Of a stretch of DNA of 45,363 bases, positions 7,990-15,931 are shown one piece after another; positions within the stretch are counted from its first letter, which is position 1; each line of letters starts with the position of its first letter. The DNA comes from JAVVEG01 sp032251455 (GTDB lineage Bacteria > Pseudomonadota > Gammaproteobacteria > Pseudomonadales > Pseudohongiellaceae), in contig JAVVEG010000020.1 in the NCBI GenBank assembly GCA_032251455.1, positions 1-45,363 on the forward strand, written 5' to 3'. The translations under genes were made by a program, and so were the position numbers. The notes under the pieces are model-generated. The model did no database searches. It saw nothing but the letters and a program-made list of their open reading frames with translations, and was not told where the DNA came from.

Positions 7990-9686
7990 TGTCCTTGACC
8001 TATGTCTTTCGTGATCTTGCCGTGTGTGCCTTTTTCATGGTGCTGGTGGCCTGGATTTCCTATCTCAAAACCCGCGGGGAAACCAGCACCCGCGATGGTT
8101 ATTTTCTGGCAGGGAGAGGGCTGACGGGTATTTTCATCGCCGGTTCGATGTTGTTGACCAATCTGTCTGCCGAACAACTGATAGGGCTTAACGGGTCGGC
8201 GTTTGGCTTCAACCTGAGTGCCATGGCCTGGGAGGTGACTGCAGGGTTTGCCACCATAGTCATGGCGCTGGTATTCCTGCCCCGTTATCTGGCGGGTGCA
8301 TTTTCCACCCTGCCGGAATTCCTCAGCAAACGCTTTGATGATGATGTGCGACGCATGACGGCAATACTGTTCATGGTTGGCTATGGCCTGATCACCATTC
8401 CCGGGGTTCTGTATGCGGGTTCCATTGCGGTATTGCGCTTTTTTGATATCCCCGCGCTGCTGGGTGTCAGTTATGAAACGGGTTTGATTTTCACCATTGT
8501 GCTGATAGGGGTCATCGGAGCCCTGTACGCCATTCTGGGAGGACTGAAAGCAGTGGCAGTGTCCGATACCATCAATGGTATCGGGTTGTTGATAATCGGC
8601 ATCCTGGTGCCGATACTGGGTCTGCGCATGCTGGGAGAGGGCAATATCGGGGGCGGGCTGGAGATTGTGCTGACCGAGCACACCGAAAAACTGAATGCCA
8701 TCGGTGCGGCGAGTGACCCGGTTCCCTGGGGCACAATCTTTACCGGTATGATTCTGGCCAACCTGTTTTACTGGGGCACCAATCAATATGTGATACAGCG
8801 CACCTTGAGTGCCAGCAACCTGGCTGAAGGGCAAAAGGGTGTACTGTTTGCCGGTTACCTGAAACTGCTGGTCCCGTTTGTGATGATGCTGCCGGGCATC
8901 ATTGCCTTTCATCTGTATCAGGATGATTCACTGCGTTCCATCGATCTGGCCTATCCGCAGCTGGTCCGCGATGTATTGCCGACTTTCATGGCCGGGTTTT
9001 TCCTGGCCGTGTTGCTCGGCGCTGTATTCAGTTCCTTCAATTCCCTGCTGAACAGTGCCGCAACCCTGTTCTGTCTGGATTTGTATGCGCCACTGGTCAA
9101 ACGTACGCTCAGCGATGCCGAACTGATCAGGATGGCCAGGGTAGCCAGCATTGTCATAGCCCTTGTCTCGTTCATCATCGCGCCGATGTTGATGCTGGCG
9201 CCGGAAGGTCTGTGGCAGGTCATTCGTGTGTTCACCGGGTTTTACAATATCCCGGTGATTACCCTGGTGCTGGTGGGGCTGTTCACCCGACGTGTGCCTG
9301 CCAGTGCCGCCAAGGTGGTGATCGGCTTTCATATTGTCGCCTATGCCCTGCTGCAGTTTGTCTTTGCCGTGCCGCTGCATTTTATCCATTTATATGCGGT
9401 GCTGTTTGCCATTGAGGTGGCCATCATGCTCTGGATGGGTTACCGCACTCCGGCTGCGGAGCGCCAGCATTATGTGCCGCTTGTACAGGTTGACCTGACC
9501 CCCTGGCGTTATGCCCTGCCGATGACTTCAACCCTGATCTGCCTGATCGTGCTGTCCTATCTGCTGTTTTCGCCAATCGGATTGGTCGGGGGATTGTCAG
9601 TCTGGTTCTGGCCACTGGTGAGTGTTACTGTATTGGTCAATATGATGGTTTGCCGTTATTTTCTGAGGCGCCAGCGACCAGTGTAA
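7989..9686 (+). CDS. Sodium/solute symporter (SSS family, SGLT-like)
   Basis: A 565-residue inner-membrane Na+-coupled sugar transporter. It has about 14 hydrophobic spans and the SGLT signature region DGYFLAGRGLTGIFIAGSM followed by LLTNLSAEQLIGLNG, with the later FSSFNSLLNSAATLFCLDLY that matches the family's Na+-site helix. The ATG at 7989 shares one base with the GH31 stop (TAATG) and is preceded by AGGA, so it is coupled to the hydrolase. The pairing implies that it imports the sugar or short oligosaccharide that GH31 cleaves. A longer frame from 7926 lies inside the GH31 gene and is rejected. The last 50 bases overlap the convergent dioxygenase gene. A second SSS gene is at 19453-20898. 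Confidence 0.9.
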   Translation: MSLTYVFRDLAVCAFFMVLVAWISYLKTRGETSTRDGYFLAGRGLTGIFIAGSMLLTNLSAEQLIGLNGSAFGFNLSAMAWEVTAGFATIVMALVFLPRYLAGAFSTLPEFLSKRFDDDVRRMTAILFMVGYGLITIPGVLYAGSIAVLRFFDIPALLGVSYETGLIFTIVLIGVIGALYAILGGLKAVAVSDTINGIGLLIIGILVPILGLRMLGEGNIGGGLEIVLTEHTEKLNAIGAASDPVPWGTIFTGMILANLFYWGTNQYVIQRTLSASNLAEGQKGVLFAGYLKLLVPFVMMLPGIIAFHLYQDDSLRSIDLAYPQLVRDVLPTFMAGFFLAVLLGAVFSSFNSLLNSAATLFCLDLYAPLVKRTLSDAELIRMARVASIVIALVSFIIAPMLMLAPEGLWQVIRVFTGFYNIPVITLVLVGLFTRRVPASAAKVVIGFHIVAYALLQFVFAVPLHFIHLYAVLFAIEVAIMLWMGYRTPAAERQHYVPLVQVDLTPWRYALPMTSTLICLIVLSYLLFSPIGLVGGLSVWFWPLVSVTVLVNMMVCRYFLRRQRPV

Positions 9687-10653
9687 CCAGCACTTCGCGC
9701 TTGCGATCGCCAGCATAAGCGCGGCGCCCATGCATGACCCGGTAGTTGTCAACCAGGGCGACATCACCATCCTGCCAGGGCAGGTCAAAGGTGAATGCCT
9801 CGGCCATATGGGCTATTTGATGCAGAATCGCCGGAGAGATCGGTGTGTCGTCACCAAAGCTGATGAATTTTTCAGGGGACTCCTTGACGCCGGGCCAGCC
9901 CAGATAGGCGGCAATCAGCTGATTGTAAAAGGACTCACTGCCATCGCTGAGAGTCCTGACGGCGGGCAATACCGGTGTTCTTGCAATCAGAGAGCCATCG
10001 GACAGCCATTCCCAGTCATAGCCAAGCTGCCGCAGTTTTGCTTCGGCTGCTTCAGTGTCGTTGACGCTCAGCGTGCTGCGCCAGCTGCGACCCTGTCCGG
10101 ACAAAGGGTCATCCAGGGCAGGCATTCGGCTGCGATACCTGACCCCTTTGGTTTTAAATTCCTGGGCAACTGCAGGCATCTCTTGTTTGATGTGTGCGAA
10201 CAAAAGGTCAGAGCGGCATAAGGGAGTCTCGCCTCCCTGTGCAGCAGCGCGGCGGCAGAAAAAAAACAGCTTGCTGGGAGAGACCGGAGTCTGTGCCATT
10301 TCATGGTGCAGATAGATATTCACCTGCGGGGGCGCCTCGTTGGCAGTGAAGACACGCGGCGTAAAATTGATGCGCACTGCATTGGACAGGGATTCCTGGT
10401 AGGTGAAATCAGGATAGCCAAAGGCAGCACTGAAGGCATCGAAGTCCTCTGCCGAGTCCAGGGGAAAGCCGCGGAACAGAATGGCGCCGCTTTCAGCCAG
10501 GGCGGCGGCAATACCTTCCCGTTGGGATCTGAGCCAGGTGTCCAGCTCTGTGCGTCCGGCCTGAGTGTGCTCATGGTCAAGCACCAGCGGGAAAACACTG
10601 CCATCGGCCTGTTGCAGTTGTCCGGGGATGTTCAGGAAAGCAAGTGTATTCAT
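9637..10653 (-). CDS. TauD/TfdA-family Fe(II)/2-oxoglutarate dioxygenase
   Basis: A 338-residue protein of the clavaminate-synthase-like fold. The facial triad is visible as H116-x-E118 (in YLHHEMAQ) and distal H308 (in VDNYRVMHGRRAY), with an Arg (about R319) that would bind 2-oxoglutarate. Using Glu rather than Asp in the first part of the triad is common in the SyrP-like hydroxylase branch (pattern HxEM, then LFFFC). Such enzymes hydroxylate amino acids or small acids; the substrate here is unknown. I chose ATG 10653, eight bases after the aldo-keto reductase stop; a longer frame would overlap that gene. Its 3' end overlaps the convergent symporter gene by 50 bases. Confidence 0.85.
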   Translation of the reverse strand: MNTLAFLNIPGQLQQADGSVFPLVLDHEHTQAGRTELDTWLRSQREGIAAALAESGAILFRGFPLDSAEDFDAFSAAFGYPDFTYQESLSNAVRINFTPRVFTANEAPPQVNIYLHHEMAQTPVSPSKLFFFCRRAAAQGGETPLCRSDLLFAHIKQEMPAVAQEFKTKGVRYRSRMPALDDPLSGQGRSWRSTLSVNDTEAAEAKLRQLGYDWEWLSDGSLIARTPVLPAVRTLSDGSESFYNQLIAAYLGWPGVKESPEKFISFGDDTPISPAILHQIAHMAEAFTFDLPWQDGDVALVDNYRVMHGRRAYAGDRKREVLVTLVAGASENNGKPSY

Positions 10654-10661
10654 GGCGGTAC

Positions 10662-11639
10662 TCAATCGTAAATCGGGCACAGGGTGTTGAAAGCGGATTC
10701 GCAAAAGACGCCGGGGTCGTTGAAACGCTGTTTGCGGTCCAGTGCTTCGATGGCCTGCATGTCCTGCGGGCTGAGTTCAAAGTCGAACAGGGCCAGGTTT
10801 TCGCGCAGCCGTTCGGGTTTCGATGTCTTGGGAATGACGGCGGTGCCCCGTTGAATCCCCCAGCGCAGAACAATTTGCGCGGGGGTGCGTTGCAGGTTTT
10901 CAGCGATCTGCCGGATCACGGGCTGTGCCAATACCGAGTCGCTGTGCTGCGCCATGTTCAACTCAAGGTAAGACAGTGCCCCCAGTGGTGAAAAGGCAGT
11001 AACCGCGATATCGTGTTGCTGGCAAAAGCGCAGCAAGCGTTGCTGGGCATTATAGGGGTGGACTTCAATCTGCAGGGAATGCGGCTTGATCAGGGCATAG
11101 GCAAGCAGGTCCTGCAACAAGCCTGAATTGTAATTGCAGACGCCGATATGCCGGGTCAAGCCAGCGCTTTGCTGTGTCTCCATGGCTGCCCAGGTCTGGT
11201 GCAGGGGAACCTGGGCAAACTGCATCTTTGGTGCACTGGCAGCGGGGTCAAAAAACCAGCCGGGCGGATAGCGCGTTTCCGGGGGGACATAAGCCAGCGC
11301 AATCGGAAAATGAACTGAATACAGGTCCAGATAATCCAGGCGCAGATCCGTCAGGCTACGTTGCAGTGCTGGCCCCACATGCTCAGGAGCGTGGCAGGTG
11401 TTCCACAATTTCGAGGTGATCCATAATTCCTCGCGGCGGCACAGACCGGCCTTGATCGCTTTCTCTATGCCCAGCCCGACGGCTGCCTCGTTGCCATAAT
11501 CGCTGGCGCTGTCGAGATGACGGTAGCCTGCCTCAATGGCGGCATAGACGGTGTCGGCAGCCTCCTCAACGGGAATTTTCCATAAACCGAAGCCCACCTG
11601 GGGCATTTGCGTGCATGTTGTCTGTGTCAATCTGGACAT
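10662..11639 (-). CDS. Aldo-keto reductase, xylose/aldose reductase-like
   Basis: A 325-residue AKR barrel with the complete catalytic tetrad Asp43, Tyr48, Lys77 and His110, the same numbering as animal aldose reductase. The stretch VHFPIALAYVPPETRYPPGW is strikingly like the loop of yeast xylose reductases (HFPIAF..VP..E.YPPG), and a late IPKTSKPERLRENL is the NADP(H)-binding loop. It likely reduces aldoses or other aldehydes in the cytoplasm with NAD(P)H. It is the first gene of a minus-strand pair with the dioxygenase. The ribosome site is weak (AGGAG about 13 bases upstream). Actual substrate and cofactor preference are not provable here. Confidence 0.88.
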   Translation of the reverse strand: MSRLTQTTCTQMPQVGFGLWKIPVEEAADTVYAAIEAGYRHLDSASDYGNEAAVGLGIEKAIKAGLCRREELWITSKLWNTCHAPEHVGPALQRSLTDLRLDYLDLYSVHFPIALAYVPPETRYPPGWFFDPAASAPKMQFAQVPLHQTWAAMETQQSAGLTRHIGVCNYNSGLLQDLLAYALIKPHSLQIEVHPYNAQQRLLRFCQQHDIAVTAFSPLGALSYLELNMAQHSDSVLAQPVIRQIAENLQRTPAQIVLRWGIQRGTAVIPKTSKPERLRENLALFDFELSPQDMQAIEALDRKQRFNDPGVFCESAFNTLCPIYD

Positions 11640-11716
11640 GGATGGGCTATGACTCCTGGTTCCTTAGATCTGCAAGGAAAGATAGCACAAAAAAAACGGG
11701 AATAAAGCGCAATTTC

Positions 11717-11745
11717 TTGCTTCAGCCAGGCATCGGGTTTATAAC
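11717..11745 (+). promoter_or_regulatory. Probable sigma-70 promoter for the hydrolase-kynureninase pair
   Basis: TTGCTT (11717-11722) and TATAAC (11740-11745) are separated by 17 bases and lie about 35 bases before the hydrolase ATG. The site was found by eye and no start has been mapped. Confidence 0.5.
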
Positions 11746-11780
11746 CCTTGGCAAGAGAGAACCCATGATGGAATGACGTA

Positions 11781-12671
11781 ATGCCAGACCGAGAAACTTG
11801 GTTAAATTTCAGCTTCTGCAAGCCGCTGTTCGTGCTGCCCGCACTGACCTGCCTGTTCCTGTTCAGGAGTCCGACTGCGGTAGCTGTCGACTATGAAGAA
11901 GTCGCAGCCGGAGTCAGTTATGACAGTGTCATGGCATTGGATTTCACTCCGGCCGGGGCAAAAATTCCCTATGGCAGCGATCCTTTGCAATACGGTCTGC
12001 TCTGGCTGCCAGAGCAGCAGGCGCCGCTGGCTCACATTGTCTTTATCCACGGGGGATGCTGGCTCAATGCCTATGACATCAGCCACACTTTTCCGCTGAG
12101 CACAGCCCTGGCACAGGCAGGCTATGCGGTCTGGTCCTTGGAGTATCGGCGTACAGGCGATGTCGGTGGTGGCTGGCCGGGCAGTTTTGAGGATATTCAG
12201 GCGGGTATTGCACATCTGGCTGAGCTTGCCCTGCCAGGCCTGAACCAGGTTCCGGTGATTCTGATCGGACATTCAGCTGGCGGTCATCTGGCCTTGCTGG
12301 CGGGCGCCGGTGAGGTGGATGTGCAGGCGGTCATCGGGCTGGCTGCAATCAGTGACATCCTCAGCTATGCCCGGGGCAGCAACAGTTGCGAGACGGCCAC
12401 CGCCCAGTTTATGGGAGGAGAGCCTGCTGCCCGTGCCGAGGCTTATCAGGCGGCCAATCCAGCGCAGAAGCTGCCGCATCGGGATACTGTGTTGCTGCAT
12501 GGAAGTGCGGACCAGATAGTGCCGCTGCAACAGGCTTTTGTGTTTGGTGCCGACACCCTGATTGTGCAGGATGCCGGCCATTTCGACTGGGTGCATCCAG
12601 GCACTGAGGCTTTCGGTACCTTGCTTGAGGTGCTGCAGAATTTACGCGGTACGGTTCCGGTAAGGCCATGA
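11781..12671 (+). CDS. Exported alpha/beta hydrolase, kynurenine-formamidase-like motif
   Basis: A 296-residue alpha/beta hydrolase. The N-terminus has a hydrophobic export signal (about residues 13-36, ending near TAVAV-DY). The oxyanion motif HGGCW is at residues 90-94, the nucleophile elbow GHSAGG holds Ser165, and Asp244 (GSADQIV) and His267 (DAGHFDW) complete a likely triad. HGGxW is the hallmark of AFMID-type kynurenine formamidases and related carboxylesterases. The stop codon overlaps the start of kynureninase (ATGA), so the two are translationally coupled, which fits formylkynurenine hydrolysis. Against this, known formamidases are cytoplasmic while this one looks exported. A general carboxylesterase is the alternative. 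Confidence 0.8.
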   Translation: MPDRETWLNFSFCKPLFVLPALTCLFLFRSPTAVAVDYEEVAAGVSYDSVMALDFTPAGAKIPYGSDPLQYGLLWLPEQQAPLAHIVFIHGGCWLNAYDISHTFPLSTALAQAGYAVWSLEYRRTGDVGGGWPGSFEDIQAGIAHLAELALPGLNQVPVILIGHSAGGHLALLAGAGEVDVQAVIGLAAISDILSYARGSNSCETATAQFMGGEPAARAEAYQAANPAQKLPHRDTVLLHGSADQIVPLQQAFVFGADTLIVQDAGHFDWVHPGTEAFGTLLEVLQNLRGTVPVRP

Positions 12672-13912
12672 AGCTTGCAGAGGTATTGGCGCTGGATGCA
12701 AAAGACCCGTTGGCCCACCGGCGCGATGAGTTTGAATTGCCCGAGGCAACGATTTATCTCGATGGCAACTCCCTGGGTTGTCTGCCCAAAGCCGCACGTT
12801 TGCGCGCCGGGGAAGTCGTCGTTCAACAATGGGGCCAGGATCTGATCAAGAGCTGGAACCAGTATGGCTGGATGGATCTGCCGCTGCACGTGGGCGAGAA
12901 GATTGCCGGTTTGATTGGTGCAGCGCCAGGTCAGACTATTTGCTGTGATTCCATCTCGGTCAATCTGTTCAAGCTGCTCAGTGCTGCCATAAGATTGCAG
13001 CCTGGGCGTTCCCTGATTCTGTCGACTCAGGATAATTTTCCCTCCGATCTGTACATTGTGCAGGGTCTGTCCGAACAACTGGGTGCAGACCGGGTACAGC
13101 TCAAACTGGTTGAAGAGGATGCCATCGAGCAACAGCTTGACGAGAGGGGTGAGCAGATTGCCGTCTTGCTGCTGACTCAGGTGAATTTTCGTACCGGCCA
13201 CCTGCTCGATATGGCCCGGTTGACCCGGCGCGCCCATGAGCTTGGTATTCTGGTATTGTGGGACCTGGCACACAGCGTTGGTGTAATCCCCATCGCGCTG
13301 GATGAGTATGCGGTGGATTTTGCAGTGGGGTGCAGCTACAAGTATCTCAATGGCGGGCCTGGTGCCCCGGGATTTCTTTATGTGGCCAGCAGACATCAGG
13401 CAAAACTCAGCCAGCCCTTGAGCGGCTGGATGGGACATGAGTCACCTTTTGATTTTTCTGCGGAGTACCGGCCAGCCCCTGGGATTGCCCGCTTCCTGAC
13501 GGGTACACCACCCGTTCTTTCCATGAGTGTGCTCGATGCAGCTCTTGAGGTATTCCGTGAGATTGATGTACAGACTTTGAGAGACAAGTCACTGGCTCTG
13601 GCAGAGCTGTTTATCGTTCTTGTCCAGCAATATCCGGTCCTGTCATCCTTGTTGCCAGCCTTCCCGCAGGAATCCTGCCAACGGGGAGCGCAACTGGCCT
13701 ATCGGCACCCACAGGCCTATGCCATCTGTCAGGCCCTGATAACAGCCGGTGTGGTAGCTGATTTTCGCGCACCGGATATGCTGCGCTTCGGATTCAGCCC
13801 TTTGTATCTGCGTTATGAAGATATCTGGTACAGTGTCGAACGCCTGGTTCGTATCATGACTACAGAGGCTTGGCGCGATACACTGAGTCTACCAAGGAGC
13901 AAAGTGACTTGA
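12668..13912 (+). CDS. kynU: Kynureninase
   Basis: A 414-residue PLP enzyme that cleaves kynurenine to anthranilate and alanine in the cytoplasm. The family motifs are present: IYLDGNSLGCLPK near residue 29, DNFPSDLYI near 122, LWDLAHSVGV (Asp199 and His202) and the PLP-lysine motif GCSYKYLNGGPGAPGF with Lys225. RFLTGTPPVLSM is also typical. The start ATG overlaps the hydrolase stop (ATGA). The 3' end runs into a degenerate tandem repeat that supplies the last codons and the stop, so the C-terminus (RSKVT) may have been altered. Tryptophan dioxygenase is not in the window, so only part of the kynurenine pathway is here. Confidence 0.95.
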   Translation: MKLAEVLALDAKDPLAHRRDEFELPEATIYLDGNSLGCLPKAARLRAGEVVVQQWGQDLIKSWNQYGWMDLPLHVGEKIAGLIGAAPGQTICCDSISVNLFKLLSAAIRLQPGRSLILSTQDNFPSDLYIVQGLSEQLGADRVQLKLVEEDAIEQQLDERGEQIAVLLLTQVNFRTGHLLDMARLTRRAHELGILVLWDLAHSVGVIPIALDEYAVDFAVGCSYKYLNGGPGAPGFLYVASRHQAKLSQPLSGWMGHESPFDFSAEYRPAPGIARFLTGTPPVLSMSVLDAALEVFREIDVQTLRDKSLALAELFIVLVQQYPVLSSLLPAFPQESCQRGAQLAYRHPQAYAICQALITAGVVADFRAPDMLRFGFSPLYLRYEDIWYSVERLVRIMTTEAWRDTLSLPRSKVT

Positions 13913-13966
13913 GGAAGAAAAAGTGACTTGAGAAAAAAGTCACCTGAGGAAAAGAATTACCTGAAA
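13901..13966 (+). repeat. Degenerate tandem repeat at the end of kynU
   Basis: Copies of AAAGTGACTTGAGGAA start at 13901, 13920 and 13936 (the last as AAAGTCACCTGAGG), with a weaker fourth copy, AAAGAATTACCTGAAA, at 13951. The first copy contains the kynU stop. The block lies just before the Shine-Dalgarno of the next small gene and appears to be a local duplication with drift. Confidence 0.65.
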
Positions 13967-13993
13967 TACAGATACCTGCCAGGAGCGCATGAC

Positions 13994-14329
13994 ATGACTG
14001 ATGCAAAGCCAGATTTCATCCTTACCGAAGATACCAGACATTGCGAGATCAACAGCACGGCAGCCATGCTGATTTCAGTGTTCGGGCCACCCTGGCATGC
14101 CGAGGCAGAAGTCGCTTCCATGGAATGGTTTCTGGAATTCGAGGATGGCAGTCACGCGGTGATTCGCAATCAGGATGCAATACACAGCAGCCATGGCAGG
14201 ATACAGACCTGGATAGCGAGTGCTGACTCCGTAGCGGCGCTGGAGAAAATCAAGGCGAAATTGCAGGAAGGCGATAACTATTATGAAGGCTCTCTGCACC
14301 CGGAACTCTTCGTCAAGCGTGAGGACTGA
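13994..14329 (+). CDS. Small protein of unknown function
   Basis: A 111-residue acidic soluble protein that I do not recognise. It starts at ATG 13994 behind a good AGGAG eight bases upstream; the frame is open back to 13928 but that part lies in the repeat region and has no better start. No signal peptide or membrane span is visible. The composition (SMEWFLEFEDGSHAVIRNQD, then an alpha-helical SVAALEKIKAKLQEGDNYYEG) suggests a compact alpha/beta fold. It follows kynU in the same direction and may be co-transcribed. It ends 32 bases from the convergent sugar lactonase gene. Confidence 0.65.
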   Translation: MTDAKPDFILTEDTRHCEINSTAAMLISVFGPPWHAEAEVASMEWFLEFEDGSHAVIRNQDAIHSSHGRIQTWIASADSVAALEKIKAKLQEGDNYYEGSLHPELFVKRED

Positions 14330-14361
14330 TGATTCAGGCCCGGCGGGTTTGCAGAAGCAGC

Positions 14362-15276
14362 TCAGGCAAGCACAAAACCGGTTTCGGGCAGGCCGTGGGC
14401 ATCGACTTCGTAAATGAACAGATCACCGGCATCGGGCTCCACGAGCAGTTGCTCTTCACTCAAGCCGGTTCTTGCCGAAGTGATGCAAAGCAGATTCAGT
14501 TGCGGCCCGGCGAAGGCGACACAACTGACCTGGCTGACCGGCACTGTCAGCACACCGCGTATTTGCCCCTGACGGTCATAGCAGACAACCCGGGACCCAC
14601 CCCATTGCGCGCTCCAGAGCTGGCCGGCACTGTCTATCGTGGCCCCATCGGGATGGATGCCTTCCGGCGTGGTGGCAAATAGGCGCGGCGCTCCCAGACT
14701 GCCTTCGGTCGCATTGAACGCATAGGCCGTGATTACCCGGCGTGGTGAATCGGCGTGATACAGAATGTCTGCTTCCGGGCTCCAGCACAGGCCGTTGCTG
14801 ATACGAATGCCATCCAGGTGCTGTTGCACCCGGCAATCACCAACCAGGCAGTAAAGCCCGGCGCCCTGGGAGTTCTGTTCCCGCTCCCGATGTTCCACCA
14901 TGCCGCCAGCCCAGAAGCGACCCTGCCTGTCCACCCGGCCATCATTCAGCCGGTTTGCCGGGCGCTGCTGCTCCGGATGAGCAAGCCATTGAATATCGCC
15001 ATTGCTGTAATTATACAAGGCGAATCCTGAAGCAAAGGCAACGACCAGCAAGTCAGGCTTGCTGGTAAAGCCAAAACTGCCGATGCGCTCCGGCACAGAC
15101 CATTCCTGCAGGAACTCTCTGTCCAGAGAATAGCTGTACAATTTGCAGGCTTCGATATCAGTCCACCACAGGGTTCGGGTTGAATGGTGCCAGATCACCC
15201 CTTCGCCCAGTTGATTGGCGACAGGGAGCTGCGTGTGCAAGGTCGCTTTGAGCGGAGGTAAATCGACTGTGTTCAT
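14362..15276 (-). CDS. SMP-30/gluconolactonase-like sugar lactonase
   Basis: A 304-residue six-bladed beta-propeller of the SMP-30/gluconolactonase/LRE family. The metal ligands of the family align as Glu25 (GEGVIW), Asn161 (SNGLCW) and Asp210 (HPDGATID), with Asn111 in the substrate site. There is no signal peptide. The job expected here is hydrolysis of D-galactono-lactone made by the SDR dehydrogenase to galactonate. It is last in the seven-gene galactose operon, 22 bases after the aldolase stop. I start it at ATG 15276; the longer frame runs through the aldolase gene. Specificity for galactono- rather than arabino- or xylonolactone is inferred from context. Confidence 0.88.
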   Translation of the reverse strand: MNTVDLPPLKATLHTQLPVANQLGEGVIWHHSTRTLWWTDIEACKLYSYSLDREFLQEWSVPERIGSFGFTSKPDLLVVAFASGFALYNYSNGDIQWLAHPEQQRPANRLNDGRVDRQGRFWAGGMVEHREREQNSQGAGLYCLVGDCRVQQHLDGIRISNGLCWSPEADILYHADSPRRVITAYAFNATEGSLGAPRLFATTPEGIHPDGATIDSAGQLWSAQWGGSRVVCYDRQGQIRGVLTVPVSQVSCVAFAGPQLNLLCITSARTGLSEEQLLVEPDAGDLFIYEVDAHGLPETGFVLA

Positions 15277-15298
15277 GATGGTGGGCAGCTCCCTTCCG

Positions 15299-15931
15299 TT
15301 AAGAGGATGGCATGGATGAGCGCAGGGCCTGCACCAGGTTTTCTGCCTTTCTGCTGACTTCGGCAACGCTGTCACCGGCGCGATAAAGCTCAGACCCCAT
15401 GCCCAGGCCGATCGCTCCGGCCTGCAGCCAGCGCTGTGCATTGTCGGCACTGACCCCGCCAACTGCCAGCACCTTGGCATCGGCAGGCAGGACAGCTGTC
15501 AGCGCACTCAGGTGTCCCGTGCCATAAGTGCCAGCCGGAAACAATTTCAAGTACCTGGCACCGGCTGCATAAGCCTGGAAGGCTTCGCTGGCGGTGGCAA
15601 AGCCGGGCATGACGGTCAGGTTCAGCGTAATGGCGCGCTGAATGACAGCACTATCCGTATTGGGCGTGACGATCAAGCGACCTCCGGCAGCAGCCACCCG
15701 ATCCACATCGGCAACGGTCAGCACGGTGCCGGCACCACACAGGCAGCGATCACCCAATAGTTTTTGCAGCCGGGCAATGCTGTCAAACGGTACCGGGCTG
15801 TTCAGTGGGACCTCGATGATGCGGATACCGGCGGCATAAACCGCTTCCGCCACGGCTTCAACTTCGTCCGCTTGTACCCCGCGCAGAATGGCAACCAGGG
15901 GTAATGTGTGCAATGCCTGGGTCAGCTCCAT
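15299..15931 (-). CDS. dgoA: 2-dehydro-3-deoxy-6-phosphogalactonate aldolase
   Basis: A 210-residue class I aldolase that splits 2-keto-3-deoxy-6-phosphogalactonate into pyruvate and glyceraldehyde-3-phosphate. It closely follows E. coli DgoA: LPLVAILRGV, EVPLNSP (Glu40), GAGTVLT, VTPN and YLKLFPAG with the Schiff-base Lys129, then AVGGVSADN and GLGMGSELYRAG. The EVPLNSP block, rather than the EVTLRT type of Entner-Doudoroff KDPG aldolases, favours the galactonate enzyme. The ATG at 15931 has AGAGG six bases upstream and overlaps the kinase gene by 10 bases. It is the penultimate gene of the operon. Confidence 0.95.
   Translation of the reverse strand: MELTQALHTLPLVAILRGVQADEVEAVAEAVYAAGIRIIEVPLNSPVPFDSIARLQKLLGDRCLCGAGTVLTVADVDRVAAAGGRLIVTPNTDSAVIQRAITLNLTVMPGFATASEAFQAYAAGARYLKLFPAGTYGTGHLSALTAVLPADAKVLAVGGVSADNAQRWLQAGAIGLGMGSELYRAGDSVAEVSRKAENLVQALRSSMPSS

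Noticed and set aside
12446..13438. A 330-codon open frame on the minus strand opposite kynU and the hydrolase gene
   Set aside because: Both opposite genes have full catalytic motifs. This frame has none and spans two genes.
15299..15931. Entner-Doudoroff KDPG aldolase (Eda)
   Set aside because: The active-site block EVPLNSP and the later GSELYRAG match DgoA, and dgoK lies directly upstream.
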